A stretch of DNA of 12,220 bases from Psychrobacter sp. (GCA_020024075.1 JAHHUJ010000043.1:1-12220), one strand, 5' to 3'. Counted from the stretch's first letter, positions 1 to 7,410 are shown. Notes: generated by a model not told the origin, from the letters alone. Numbers and translations: made by a program.

Positions 1-153
1 ACTCAAGATTTAGAATCACTTATCTGATTAGTAGCAGGTGGTTCAATTATGTTAATCTTAATTGTTATCTGTGCAATTTTATTATTAAAAATTAAAAAAG
101 TTAACGATCTTAAGTTAGCTTGCGACTACCACTCAGATTCATTTAACCTTTAA
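1..153 (+). CDS. C-terminal tail of a mollicute membrane protein (partial, TGA = Trp)
   Basis: Frame 1 is open from the window edge to TAA at 151-153 if TGA at 25-27 is read as tryptophan. The 50 residues comprise a short polar start, one strongly hydrophobic segment (about residues 8-30, containing IWLVAGGSIMLILIVICAIL), a basic stop-transfer stretch LKIKKVNDLK and a short polar tail. This looks like the last transmembrane helix and cytosolic end of a membrane protein. The N-terminal part lies outside the window, so the family cannot be named. It converges with the phosphodiesterase gene on the other strand and the two stop regions overlap by 4 bases. Under the standard code the frame would be broken at base 25, so this reading rests on the mollicute code seen in the neighbouring gene. 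Confidence 0.6.
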
Positions 154-620
154 TAAGTTAATTGATTTACATTTAAGATCCCATCACGATCTAGTTCAAG
201 TTCTATGTAACACTTTTGTCCGTTATGTCTTGAAAAACTCATACTACCAGGATTTAAGATGACTACATCTTGACTACGACCTACAAATGGGACATGTGTA
301 TGGCCATAAATAATGATGGCAGGATGATATTTATGTATCAAACCTTGAAAACAATTTTCAAGGTGATGAAGATCAGATTTATAAACTCTTTGTTCATCCC
401 CATGAACTAGGACAAACTGATGCCCTTCAATATTAAAGACATTAATACTTTGTCCACCTCAGTCATTGTTACCATCCACATAATAGGGAGTAATATCTTG
501 GATAGCTTCCTCCATTAAATGATCACCTGCATGGATGATGTAATCATAGTGATTATCTTTGATTAAAGATAATCAAGTATCGTCACCATGAGAATCACTA
601 ACAACTAGTATCTTTGCCAT
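150..620 (-). CDS. YfcE/MJ0936-family metallophosphodiesterase, mollicute code 4
   Basis: Read with TGA as Trp, this is a complete 156-residue calcineurin-like phosphoesterase. It starts at ATG 620-618 and ends with TAA at 152-150. All metal-ligand motifs are present in order: SDSHGD (D9, H11), HAGDH (D33), GNND (N51), VHGD (H73) and GHTH (H107, H109). Two in-frame TGA codons, at 575-573 (residue 16) and 461-459 (residue 54), must be Trp. The second follows GNND, where family members commonly read GNCDW or similar. Under the standard code only a 63-residue C-terminal piece would be open. A Shine-Dalgarno AAGGAA lies about 9 bases upstream, inside the end of uvrC, and start and stop overlap as TAATG, indicating translational coupling. 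From memory, a phosphoesterase next to uvrC is also seen in Mycoplasma genitalium (MG206/MG207). Likely a Mn-dependent phosphodiesterase or phosphatase; substrate unknown. Confidence 0.9.
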
Positions 621-1834
621 TATTTAAGTTCCTTTTGTATCTTTATCATAAGATTTTTTGCCGCTTTTTTAGGAATTATTTGCTCAATAGTGGACTGATC
701 TACATATTTTAAATCGTAAATGTTAGGGTAAATGCGCATAATTTTTTGTTTGGATTTTAACCCTAAACCATCAATTCCATCAAGGAATTGATTCAGTTTT
801 GATTTGGAAGATTTATTTCTGTAGAAGGTAATGGCAAAGCGATGTACTTCATCTTGCATGAAGGCTAAAAAACGGTATAGATAACTTTGTTTATCTAATG
901 GATGAAAACTACGATCAGGTAAAATCAAACCTTCTGTTTGGTGTTTATCATTCTTTTGTAAACCAATCACGGTGATAGGTTTAACCAATTCCAACTGTTG
1001 CAAGATTTCTTGAGCAGCTTGGACTTGTAATAAACCACCATCCACAATTAGAACATCTGGCAATTCTTCAATCTTAGTGTATCTCCTAATAATCACTTCT
1101 TGCATGAAATAATAATCAGATTTTTTGATTGTTGTTCTTAAATTATATTTACGATATAAATGTTTACATGGTCTACCATCTTTAAACACCACAACGCCAC
1201 TGACAGGATCTTCTAAAAAGATGTTGGAGTTGTCGATGATATCAATTTGACTCATCGTTCTCAATCCTAATAAATTTCTCAGTTCTTCATGAGCTCCCAA
1301 TGTCCGATTATAAGCATCGATAAATTTCAATTTATTCTTTTCTAGATATTCTTTTGCATTATTGATGGCACTTGTAATTAAATCCATATATTTGCCTTTA
1401 ATTGGTTGAAAAACCTTAAAGGCAAATTTTGTTTGTAATAAATTTATACACTCTTGGGGTAAGTTAATATAAACTTCTTTTGGTGGTACAGTGGATTCAT
1501 AATATTGGACAAGATAACTTAAAATGGTTTCATAAATATCACCTATATATTCACTAATAAATTCATGTTTTGCTAATAGTTTACCTTTAATAAAACAGAA
1601 GATAAGGATACATACCATGCCATTATTTTCATAAAAACCAATGATGTCAATATTGACTGATTTTTGCACTTCTACAATTTGATCAAAGTTAATTAACTTT
1701 AAGGCTTTTATATAATCTCTATATATCCCTGCTTGTTCAAATTTAAGTGCTTCACTAGCTTCATTTTCCAGTTGCTGTAATCTTTCTATAGTAGGGGTTA
1801 ATTTATTATTAAATAAATTATCAATCTCTTGTTT
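620..1834 (-). pseudogene. uvrC: 5'-truncated mollicute uvrC (excinuclease ABC subunit C), joined in frame to hemC
   Basis: Residues from about 191 to 594 of the fused frame are the C-terminal two thirds of UvrC, the subunit that makes both incisions in nucleotide excision repair. A UVR (UvrB-binding) motif at about 207-235 contains the ENEASEALKFEQA stretch. The RNase H-like endonuclease core follows, with IDNSN (D391), VVVFKDGRPCKHLYRKY, LIVDGGLLQVQAA (D455) and FMQDEVHRFAI (H521), matching the Asp/Asp/His catalytic set of the family. A C-terminal helix-hairpin-helix DNA-binding region occupies about 541-590. The N-terminal GIY-YIG nuclease domain and Cys-rich segment are missing because the sequence switches to hemC. 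The retained part contains no Trp, so no TGA interrupts it and it stays open in either code. AT-rich codon use matches the downstream phosphodiesterase gene. In the source mollicute the gene is presumably intact. Confidence 0.92.
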
Positions 1835-1855
1835 TATACGCTCTCTAAGCCCAAC
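1825..1855. other. Junction between mollicute and gammaproteobacterial DNA
   Basis: Within this stretch the minus-strand frame changes from HemC sequence (SGLKRVGL, residues 179-186) to UvrC sequence (DNLFNNK onward, residues 195-201). The residues between, RERIKQEI, could belong to either parent, so the breakpoint cannot be fixed more exactly by eye. HemC proteins usually read GL.ERI here before continuing to the LPAVGQGALGIE block, which is absent. On the low-coordinate side the DNA is AT-rich and uses TGA as Trp; on the other side it is ordinary Moraxellaceae-like DNA. No transposon end, integrase site or tRNA is visible at the join. This is the pattern expected from chimeric assembly or ligation; a real insertion cannot be excluded from the sequence alone. 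Confidence 0.88.
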
Positions 1856-2404
1856 CCGCTTTAGACCACTGGTCGCTAAAATAATAGCATCATATTCACC
1901 AGCATCTAATTTCGCCAAACGAGTCTGCACATTACCGCGTAGAGACTTGATTTGTAAGTCTGGGCGGAAAGCTTTGATTTGACACTGACGGCGTAAGCTC
2001 GCCGTTCCCACCACCGCACCTTGGGGCAAATCCTCTAGCTTGTCATAATCATTAGAGACAAAAGCATCGGTTGGGGCTTCACGCTTGCAGTAAGTCCCTA
2101 ATATCAAACCTTCCGGTAACTCCATAGGCACATCTTTTAATGAGTGTACTGCAATATCAGCACGCCCATCATATAGTGCTTGTTCTAGTTCTTTAACAAA
2201 CAAGCCTTTTCCGCCAATTTTGGCCAAAGGTGTATCAAGAATTTTGTCCCCTTTGGTAACCATAGTCACTAAGTTGACTTCAAGCTCTGGGTACAAAGAC
2301 TCTAAACGTGATTTGATGTATTCGGCTTGCCACATGGCCAAAGGGCTCTGTCTAGTAGCAATATTTAAGGTTTTTAAAGTTGAGGTATGGGCTGATGTGG
2401 TCAT
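1835..2404 (-). pseudogene. hemC: 3'-truncated hemC, porphobilinogen deaminase (N-terminal ~190 residues)
   Basis: Hydroxymethylbilane synthase polymerises four porphobilinogen units in cytosolic tetrapyrrole synthesis. Domains 1 and 2 are recognisable: IATRQSPLAMWQAEYI (15-30), MVTKGDKI, GGKGLFVKELEQAL, HSLKDVP with K90 and catalytic D91 (E. coli K83/D84), SLRRQCQI (R138, R139), SLRGNVQTRL (R156, R162) and ILATSGLKRVGL. After about residue 190 the sequence becomes UvrC. The C-terminal domain carrying the cysteine that anchors the dipyrromethane cofactor (Cys242 in E. coli) is therefore lost, and the product as written cannot be an active deaminase. The family is normally a little over 300 residues. 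The ATG at 2404-2402 fits the family N-terminus plus a short extension; the ribosome-binding site is weak (AAAGAT). The gene is divergent from argH. In the true genome hemD would probably follow, but the mollicute DNA sits there instead. Confidence 0.93.
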
Positions 2405-2441
2405 AATTATCTTTTAATTAGAGTGTAGTTGGTTTAGTAGA

Positions 2442-2470
2442 ATTATAAAAAATGAGGTTGCGGATAAGAC
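2442..2470 (-). promoter_or_regulatory. Candidate sigma-70 promoter for hemC
   Basis: On the minus strand a perfect TATAAT lies at 2447-2442, about 38 bases before the hemC start. A weak -35-like CTTATC lies at 2468-2463, with about 15 bases between. The -10 match is exact but the -35 is poor, so the call rests mainly on the -10 and on its position between divergent genes. Confidence 0.45.
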
Positions 2471-2472
2471 CA

Positions 2473-2521
2473 ATAAATAGCAGTCTGTCTGTTATCTTGC
2501 TTATTTAACCATAAATAGCAG
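2473..2521. repeat. Pair of 11-base direct repeats in the hemC-argH intergenic region
   Basis: ATAAATAGCAG occurs at 2473-2483 and again at 2511-2521, with 38 bases between the starts. Both copies lie between the candidate hemC promoter and the candidate argH promoter. They do not resemble an ArgR ARG box. They could be a paired operator or a chance repeat in AT-rich DNA. Confidence 0.5.
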
Positions 2522-2597
2522 GGTATTTCAGTGATGTTATGTTTAGAGGCATCCTAATTTAACTGGGTAGGTGAACTAGCAAGGCGACCCAGTCCTT

Positions 2598-2606
2598 TGC
2601 TATACT
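2598..2606 (+). promoter_or_regulatory. Candidate extended -10 promoter for argH
   Basis: TGCTATACT carries a TGn extension directly before TATACT (5 of 6 matches to TATAAT). There is no good -35. Transcription would begin near 2613, downstream of the TTG at 2597 and upstream of the ATG at 2642, which supports the ATG as the argH start. Confidence 0.45.
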
Positions 2607-2641
2607 GCAAACTCTGTGCATTTTACTGGATTTGGACTGAT

Positions 2642-4105
2642 ATGACTGCCAACAACTCAAATAATATTTCTGATACTCAAACAAATAAACCTAACGTCAC
2701 CGGTGGCCAAGGCCAACAAATGTGGGGCGGCCGCTTTAGTGAAGCTACTGATAGCTTTGTGGCGGCTTTTACTGCCTCTGTCGGCTTTGACCAACGCTTT
2801 GCCAAGCATGACATCCAAGGCTCAGTTGCTCATGCCACTATGCTCGGTAAATGCGGCATTCTAACGCAAGAAGAAGTAGACAGCATTATCCAAGGTCTGC
2901 ATCAAGTCCAGCAAGAAATTGATGCTGGCGAATTTAACTGGTCTGTTGCTTTAGAAGATGTGCATATGAATGTCGAGTCACGCCTGACCGATATTATTGG
3001 CACTGTGGGGAAAAAGCTACATACCGGCCGTAGCCGTAACGACCAAGTCGCGACAGACATTCGCCTATGGCTACGAGAAGAAGTGGACAATATTGTTGAG
3101 CTATTGGTGAAGCTGCAGTCAGGGCTATTAAACCTTGCAGAACAGCACACAGATACTATCATGCCAGGCTTCACCCATTTACAAACCGCACAGCCGGTGA
3201 GTTTTGGCCATCATGTTATGGCTTGGTTTGAAATGCTAAATCGCGATACCGATCGCTTGATTGATGCCCGTCGCCGTATCAACCAAATGCCACTAGGTAG
3301 CGCGGCACTTGCTGGAACTACTTTCCCAATTGACCGTACTATTACCGCGCAAATTTTAGGTTTCGAGGGTATTTGTCAAAACTCGTTAGACGCCGTCTCT
3401 GACCGCGACTTTGCCATTGAGTTCGCATCAGCGGCTTCTATTTTAATGATGCACTTATCTCGTATGAGTGAAGAGATTATCTTATGGATGTCAGCACAGT
3501 TTGGCTTCGTACAAATCCCCGACCGCTTCTGTACTGGCTCCTCTATCATGCCACAAAAGAAAAACCCAGACGTGCCTGAGCTAGTGCGCGGTAAGGCGGC
3601 CCGTGTCTTTGGTCAACTGACTACTTTGCTAACTTTAATGAAAAACCAACCTTTGGCTTATAACAAAGACAACCAAGAAGACAAAGAGCCTTTGTTTGAT
3701 TGTGTCGATACCTTAACCGGCTCGCTGCTTGCATTTGTGGATATGCTACCTAATATAATACCTAACAAAGAAAATATGCGTGCAGCTACCATGAAAGGCT
3801 ATGCAACCGCCACTGACTTGGCAGATTATCTGGTCCGCCGTGGAGTTGCCTTCCGTGATGCTCACGAAGTAGTCGGTAATGCAGTAGCGCTGGGTATCAA
3901 AGAAGGGGTTGATTTGAGTGAGTTACAACTTGAACAACTGCAGCAGTTCAGTGATGCTATTGGCGATGATGTGTTTGACTACTTAACCCTTGAAGGCTCA
4001 TTAGCAGCTCGCGATCATTTAGGTGGTACTGCCCCAAATCAAGTATTACAAGCTGTGGCCCGTGGCCGTGAGCGTTTGGCACAATACAATATCGATGTTA
4101 AATAG
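2642..4105 (+). CDS. argH: Argininosuccinate lyase
   Basis: Splits argininosuccinate into arginine and fumarate, the last step of arginine synthesis; a cytosolic homotetramer of the fumarase/aspartase superfamily. With the ATG at 2642 the protein is 487 residues. About 30 polar, Asn/Thr-rich residues precede the family start at MWGGRFSE, making it longer than the roughly 457 residues of the E. coli enzyme. The three conserved blocks are present: HTGRSRNDQVATD (from about 127), GFTHLQTAQPVSFGHH with the catalytic His (about 179), and the flexible-loop signature GSSIMPQKKNPD (299-310) with the catalytic Ser. The frame also extends to a TTG at 2597, but that codon lies upstream of the likely transcription start and adds an unusual Cys/Trp-rich peptide, so the ATG is preferred. 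The ribosome-binding site is weak (TTTGGA, 5 bases upstream). The gene is divergent from hemC; yggX follows after 109 bases. Confidence 0.96.
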   Translation: MTANNSNNISDTQTNKPNVTGGQGQQMWGGRFSEATDSFVAAFTASVGFDQRFAKHDIQGSVAHATMLGKCGILTQEEVDSIIQGLHQVQQEIDAGEFNWSVALEDVHMNVESRLTDIIGTVGKKLHTGRSRNDQVATDIRLWLREEVDNIVELLVKLQSGLLNLAEQHTDTIMPGFTHLQTAQPVSFGHHVMAWFEMLNRDTDRLIDARRRINQMPLGSAALAGTTFPIDRTITAQILGFEGICQNSLDAVSDRDFAIEFASAASILMMHLSRMSEEIILWMSAQFGFVQIPDRFCTGSSIMPQKKNPDVPELVRGKAARVFGQLTTLLTLMKNQPLAYNKDNQEDKEPLFDCVDTLTGSLLAFVDMLPNIIPNKENMRAATMKGYATATDLADYLVRRGVAFRDAHEVVGNAVALGIKEGVDLSELQLEQLQQFSDAIGDDVFDYLTLEGSLAARDHLGGTAPNQVLQAVARGRERLAQYNIDVK

Positions 4106-4214
4106 CTTAGGCTATCAAGCAAGGCTCTTTACACCTTGATATTGTCGCTATAAGCAACTTATAAGTACCAATATAAGTACAGATACAAATTCACAGTTAA
4201 AATAGGATAGGACA

Positions 4215-4505
4215 ATGACAGCTACTTTTGACCCAAAAGAAAATATGGTGTTTTGCCGTAAATACAAGCAAGATTTGCCCAAAATGCCGAATCCACCTTT
4301 CCCAAACAAAAAAGGGGAAGAGATCCAGAACACTGTGTCTAAAAAGGCTTGGGATGAGTGGTTAGAGCTACAAACCATGCTAATTAACGAAAATCACCTA
4401 AGCATGATTAACCCAGAGGCTAAGAAGTTCATTAATGAACAACGTGAAAAGTTTTTGGACAATGAAAACTACGAACGCCCTCAAGGTTGGACACCTGAAT
4501 CGTAA
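4215..4505 (+). CDS. yggX: YggX-family Fe(II)-trafficking / oxidative damage protection protein
   Basis: A complete 96-residue protein matching the small YggX family (E. coli 91 residues), cytosolic proteins that protect iron-sulphur clusters and are linked to iron handling under oxidative stress. Family landmarks are MVFCRKYKQDLPKMP with the conserved Cys (C14), PPFPNKKGEEIQNTVSKKAW, the central WLELQTMLINENHLSM block, and YERPQGWTPES at the end, a variant of the family's GYTPE tail. AGGATAGGA immediately upstream provides the ribosome-binding site. It lies 109 bases after argH on the same strand with no terminator recognised between them, so readthrough from argH is possible. A strong hairpin terminator follows it. 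Confidence 0.93.
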   Translation: MTATFDPKENMVFCRKYKQDLPKMPNPPFPNKKGEEIQNTVSKKAWDEWLELQTMLINENHLSMINPEAKKFINEQREKFLDNENYERPQGWTPES

Positions 4506-4529
4506 AGACAAATAACCCTTGTTATCTAC

Positions 4530-4570
4530 AAAAAAAGGAGAGGCATTTAATAGGCCTCTCCTTTTTGTTT
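4530..4570. terminator. Bidirectional intrinsic terminator between yggX and phoU
   Basis: GGAGAGGC (4537-4544) pairs with GCCTCTCC (4554-4561) around a 9-base loop. The flanking A-run (4530-4536) and T-run (4562-4566) extend the stem. Read on the plus strand the hairpin ends in TTTTT and terminates yggX. Read on the minus strand it ends in seven T and can terminate the pst-phoU transcript about 97 bases after the phoU stop. Confidence 0.9.
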
Positions 4571-4666
4571 AATTATTAATTTAACTCTTTAACTCTTTAT
4601 TTAATAAGCTTTATTTGACAACCTCTAGATTAGTTAGCAATCTGTATTTAATTTAACGACCTAAAA

Positions 4667-5410
4667 TTATTCTTCTGTATTACGCGAAGCTATAAGATTT
4701 GAGGCCTCTTGTACTGCCTGTTCTACGGTGACAAAATCTGTGTGACGAACATCTTTGCCACTGGTACAGTAAATAACTAACTCTGCAATATTTCGAGCAT
4801 GATCACCTACCCGCTCAAGCGCCCGCAATACCCATAAGATGTTAATCACCTTTGACACATGGCGGCTATCCTCCATCACATAGGTCATTAACGAACGGCT
4901 AGCAGATTGATACTCTTCATTGACCATCTCATCACTTTGCAACACTGAGAAAGCTTGCTCTGGATCCATACGTAAGAAGGCATCTAATGCTTCTAGTAGC
5001 ATAACTCGAACTTGGTTTGACAGATTCTGAACCTCAGAATACCCTCTAGGAGACACCCCTTCTTTATGCAGTTTACAAGCCATACGAGCGATCTTACTGG
5101 CTTCATCACCAATCCGCTCTAAATCGACTACCCCTTTGCTTAAGGCAATAATCAGTCTTAGATCGTTAGCAGTTGGCTGACGCTTGGCGACTAATAACAC
5201 CACCATTTCATCAATCTTAATCTCCATCTGATTGATCTTAGTGTCTTCTTCAATCACTGTTTTTGCCAGTTCAACATTACTGTCTATTAAAGCATGGGTT
5301 GCTAAAGTGACCTGCTCTGCTGACATCTGACCCATGGTCATAAACAGATCAATACATTCACGTAAGTCGTTATCGTAGCTTTTAGAAGAGTGTTTTTCCG
5401 TGAGCGGCAT
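4667..5410 (-). CDS. phoU: PhoU, phosphate transport system accessory regulator
   Basis: PhoU is a peripheral cytosolic protein that links the Pst transporter to the PhoR/PhoB system, keeping the Pho regulon off when phosphate is plentiful. From the ATG at 5410 it has 247 residues, with two repeats of a three-helix bundle. Each repeat carries the metal-binding ExxxD motif: LERIGDEASKIA (E98-D102) and LERVGDHARNIAE (E199-D203). Other shared family stretches are AKRQPTANDLRL and LMTYVMEDSR. The frame can also start at a TTG at 5425, adding five residues, but neither start has a strong Shine-Dalgarno sequence. The ATG is chosen for codon preference and family length. It is the last gene of the operon, 106 bases after pstB, and a stem-loop lies in that gap. 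Confidence 0.95.
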   Translation of the reverse strand: MPLTEKHSSKSYDNDLRECIDLFMTMGQMSAEQVTLATHALIDSNVELAKTVIEEDTKINQMEIKIDEMVVLLVAKRQPTANDLRLIIALSKGVVDLERIGDEASKIARMACKLHKEGVSPRGYSEVQNLSNQVRVMLLEALDAFLRMDPEQAFSVLQSDEMVNEEYQSASRSLMTYVMEDSRHVSKVINILWVLRALERVGDHARNIAELVIYCTSGKDVRHTDFVTVEQAVQEASNLIASRNTEE

Positions 5411-5435
5411 AGCGGCTATATCCAAGTTTATATAC

Positions 5436-5479
5436 GCGTTTAAAAGACGAGGACCTTGCTCATAGTCCCTCTTAAACGC
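5436..5479 (-). other. Stem-loop in the pstB-phoU intergenic region
   Basis: GCGTTTAA (5436-5443) pairs perfectly with TTAAACGC (5472-5479). An inner GAGGAC/GTCC-CTC helix of six pairs (5449-5454 with 5465-5471, one base bulged) closes a 10-base loop, with an unpaired five-base stretch on one side. No T-run follows on the minus strand, so it is not a classic terminator. It sits just ahead of the phoU start and could be an RNA processing or stability element, or could affect phoU translation. Confidence 0.55.
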
Positions 5480-5516
5480 TTAGTTAATGAGCATAAAAGT
5501 TAACTATACTATTAAT

Positions 5517-6425
5517 TTAGCCGTAGCGACCAGTAATATAATCTTCTGTCGCTTTTTGAGACGGGTTAGTGAAGACCTGATTAGTCTCTCCCATTTCGAC
5601 CATATCACCTAAATACATATAACAAGTGTAATCAGAAACACGAGCAGCCTGTTGCATATTATGAGTTACGATAGCAATGGTATAGTCGTGTTTTAAATCT
5701 TCAATTAGATCTTCAATTGCACCAGTAGAGATAGGATCAAGTGCTGATGTTGGCTCATCTAATAATAGAATTTCAGGCTTGGTTGCCACACCACGAGCGA
5801 TACACAAACGCTGCTGCTGACCCCCTGATAAAGACAGACCAGATGCTTTTAGCTTGTCTTTTACTTCTGGCCATAGGGCTGATTTTTTTAGGGCCCATTC
5901 CACACGGTCATCAAGCTCTGACTTACTTAATTTTTCATATAAACGTACGCCAAAGGCTACGTTGTCATAGATAGACATTGGAAAAGGGGTTGGTTTTTGG
6001 AAAACCATACCAACACGAGCACGTAACAGGTTAACGTCTATATTTTTTTGTAAGATATTTTTACCATCCAGAAGGATTTCACCTTCTGCATGCATACCTG
6101 GATATAAATCATACATACGATTAAAAGTGCGCAATAAAGTTGATTTCCCACAGCCAGATGGGCCAATAAAAGCGGTCACATTTTTTTCTGGGATATCAAT
6201 ATTAATGTCTTTCAGCGCTCTAAAATCACCGTAGTAAAAGTCTAAATTACGGATCTGTAATTTTGCATCTGGCATATTCTCTGGTAAGTCAGCCAGTGTC
6301 TGCTTAGTAAAAGTGGCTGTATCTGGTTGTTGCTGCTGAACACCTGTTTCGATCGGCTGCTGTAAAGTAGTACTCTGAACCTTCGCTTCTTTAGCCACTG
6401 CATTTTTCTCCAATGTATCTGACAT
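5517..6425 (-). CDS. pstB: PstB, phosphate ABC transporter ATPase
   Basis: The ATP-hydrolysing subunit of the Pst phosphate importer, working as a dimer on the cytosolic face of PstC-PstA. The nucleotide-binding elements are complete: Walker A GPSGCGKST (88-96), Q-loop VFQKPTPFPMSIYDN (Q143), signature LSGGQQQRLCIARG (199-212), Walker B EILLLDEP with catalytic Glu (218-225), D-loop SALD and H-loop H255 in IVTHN. The 302 residues include a polar N-terminal extension of about 50 residues with a Gln-rich run (about 22-34) before the ABC domain begins at LQIRNLDFYYGDF. The E. coli protein, about 257 residues, lacks this extension. The ATG start is supported by AAGGT about 8 bases upstream. Pst specificity is supported by the closely PstB-like ABC core and by the surrounding pstA and phoU genes. 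Confidence 0.97.
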   Translation of the reverse strand: MSDTLEKNAVAKEAKVQSTTLQQPIETGVQQQQPDTATFTKQTLADLPENMPDAKLQIRNLDFYYGDFRALKDINIDIPEKNVTAFIGPSGCGKSTLLRTFNRMYDLYPGMHAEGEILLDGKNILQKNIDVNLLRARVGMVFQKPTPFPMSIYDNVAFGVRLYEKLSKSELDDRVEWALKKSALWPEVKDKLKASGLSLSGGQQQRLCIARGVATKPEILLLDEPTSALDPISTGAIEDLIEDLKHDYTIAIVTHNMQQAARVSDYTCYMYLGDMVEMGETNQVFTNPSQKATEDYITGRYG

Positions 6426-6501
6426 AACGCTACCTTTTAATATCTTTTTAAAAATTAAATTTCCGATGCTTATACGTATCTTCTGAGCTTATTAACTGAC
6501 G

Positions 6502-7410
6502 TTATTTCTTCTCTCTACCGATAATACGGGCAATAATATTTAGCCCTAATACAGAGAAAGTCACTATTAACGCCCCTGCCCACGCCAACATATTTTGGGT
6601 ATCATCTGGCGCTGCTGCAAACTGATAAATAGTCATCGGTAAGTTGGCCATTGCGCTGCTCATGTCCCAGCTAAAGAACCTATTATTTAGGGCAGTAAAT
6701 AGTAAAGGAGCAGTCTCACCAGTAATACGTGCAAAGCCCAAAAGTACCCCAGTTATCAGACCTGACTTAGCTGCTTGCATAGTTACCGAGGTAACTACCT
6801 TCCATTTTGGAGCACCCAAAGCATAAGACGCTTCTCGTAATTGGTTGGGTACTAAGTCCAGCATAGTCTCTGTACTACGAACCACTACCGGAATAATAAT
6901 TAGTGCTAACGCCACTGCGCCTGCCCAGCCAGAAAAGCTGCGATTATTGACCATTAAGGTAAAGATAAACAGACCAATCACAATCGATGGCGCTGATAAC
7001 AAGATGTCATTAATAAAGCGTGTCGCCTTACCAAGCCATGAGCCTTGAGAAAACTCTGCCAAATAAATCCCAGCCAATAAGCCCACTGGCGCTCCGATTA
7101 ACAGGCCTGTGCCAGCTATCATAATAGAGCCGACAATCGCGTTTCTTAAGCCCCCTAGTGTATTTGGCGGTGGGGTATCTGCAGTAAAGATAGGCATGGT
7201 AATCATAGCTTCCATACCTTTACGGAACAGATCAATTAGAATCCAGCCTAGCCAAAATAACCCAAAGGCCATAGCGCACATCGCAAAGATAAGACCAATA
7301 ATATTGAATGCTTTGCGTCTTGAGTACAGCGATTTATTCATGCGCTGCTCAAAGGGAGCAGAGTTCGTTGAATTCATTGTCATGGGTTTTGAACTTGAAC
7401 TTGTTGTCAT
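6502..7410 (-). CDS. pstA: PstA, phosphate ABC transporter permease
   Basis: An inner-membrane permease that pairs with PstC to form the phosphate channel. The 302 residues have a Ser/Thr/Met-rich N-terminus of about 33 residues, then about six hydrophobic segments (roughly 35-62, 90-117, 133-153, 160-178, 217-237, 276-297). The cytoplasmic EAA-type coupling loop is at 193-222, EASYALGAPKWKVV followed by an amphipathic stretch and SGLITGVLLG. The conserved GFARITGETAPLLFT follows, where the Arg and Glu are characteristic of Pst permeases. The first ATG (7410-7408) is chosen because AGGA lies about 8 bases before it; internal Met codons at 10, 12 and 24 lack this support. It lies between pstC (74-base gap) and pstB (76-base gap) on the same strand. 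Confidence 0.96.
   Translation of the reverse strand: MTTSSSSKPMTMNSTNSAPFEQRMNKSLYSRRKAFNIIGLIFAMCAMAFGLFWLGWILIDLFRKGMEAMITMPIFTADTPPPNTLGGLRNAIVGSIMIAGTGLLIGAPVGLLAGIYLAEFSQGSWLGKATRFINDILLSAPSIVIGLFIFTLMVNNRSFSGWAGAVALALIIIPVVVRSTETMLDLVPNQLREASYALGAPKWKVVTSVTMQAAKSGLITGVLLGFARITGETAPLLFTALNNRFFSWDMSSAMANLPMTIYQFAAAPDDTQNMLAWAGALIVTFSVLGLNIIARIIGREKK

Noticed and set aside
150..341. 63-residue standalone protein containing GHTH
   Set aside because: It is only the C-terminal part of the phosphodiesterase, cut off because TGA was read as stop.
573..575. Selenocysteine (TGA) in the phosphodiesterase
   Set aside because: Three TGA codons in two genes, in Trp-compatible contexts within AT-rich DNA, fit mollicute code 4; no SECIS-like hairpin was apparent after them.
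620..2404. Natural bifunctional heme/DNA repair enzyme
   Set aside because: Both parts are truncated through essential domains and the two sides use different genetic codes; a join artefact explains it better.
2597..2641. Upstream TTG start for argH
   Set aside because: It precedes the likely transcription start near 2613 and adds an atypical Cys/Trp-rich peptide; the ATG at 2642 fits better.
4600..4660. Mobile element end or attachment site near phoU
   Set aside because: Only AT-rich spacer with a short TTAACTCT repetition just upstream; no inverted terminal repeats, integrase or target duplication.
5741..5974. 77-residue plus-strand frame opposite pstB
   Set aside because: It lies fully inside the conserved ABC ATPase domain coding sequence, with no support of its own.
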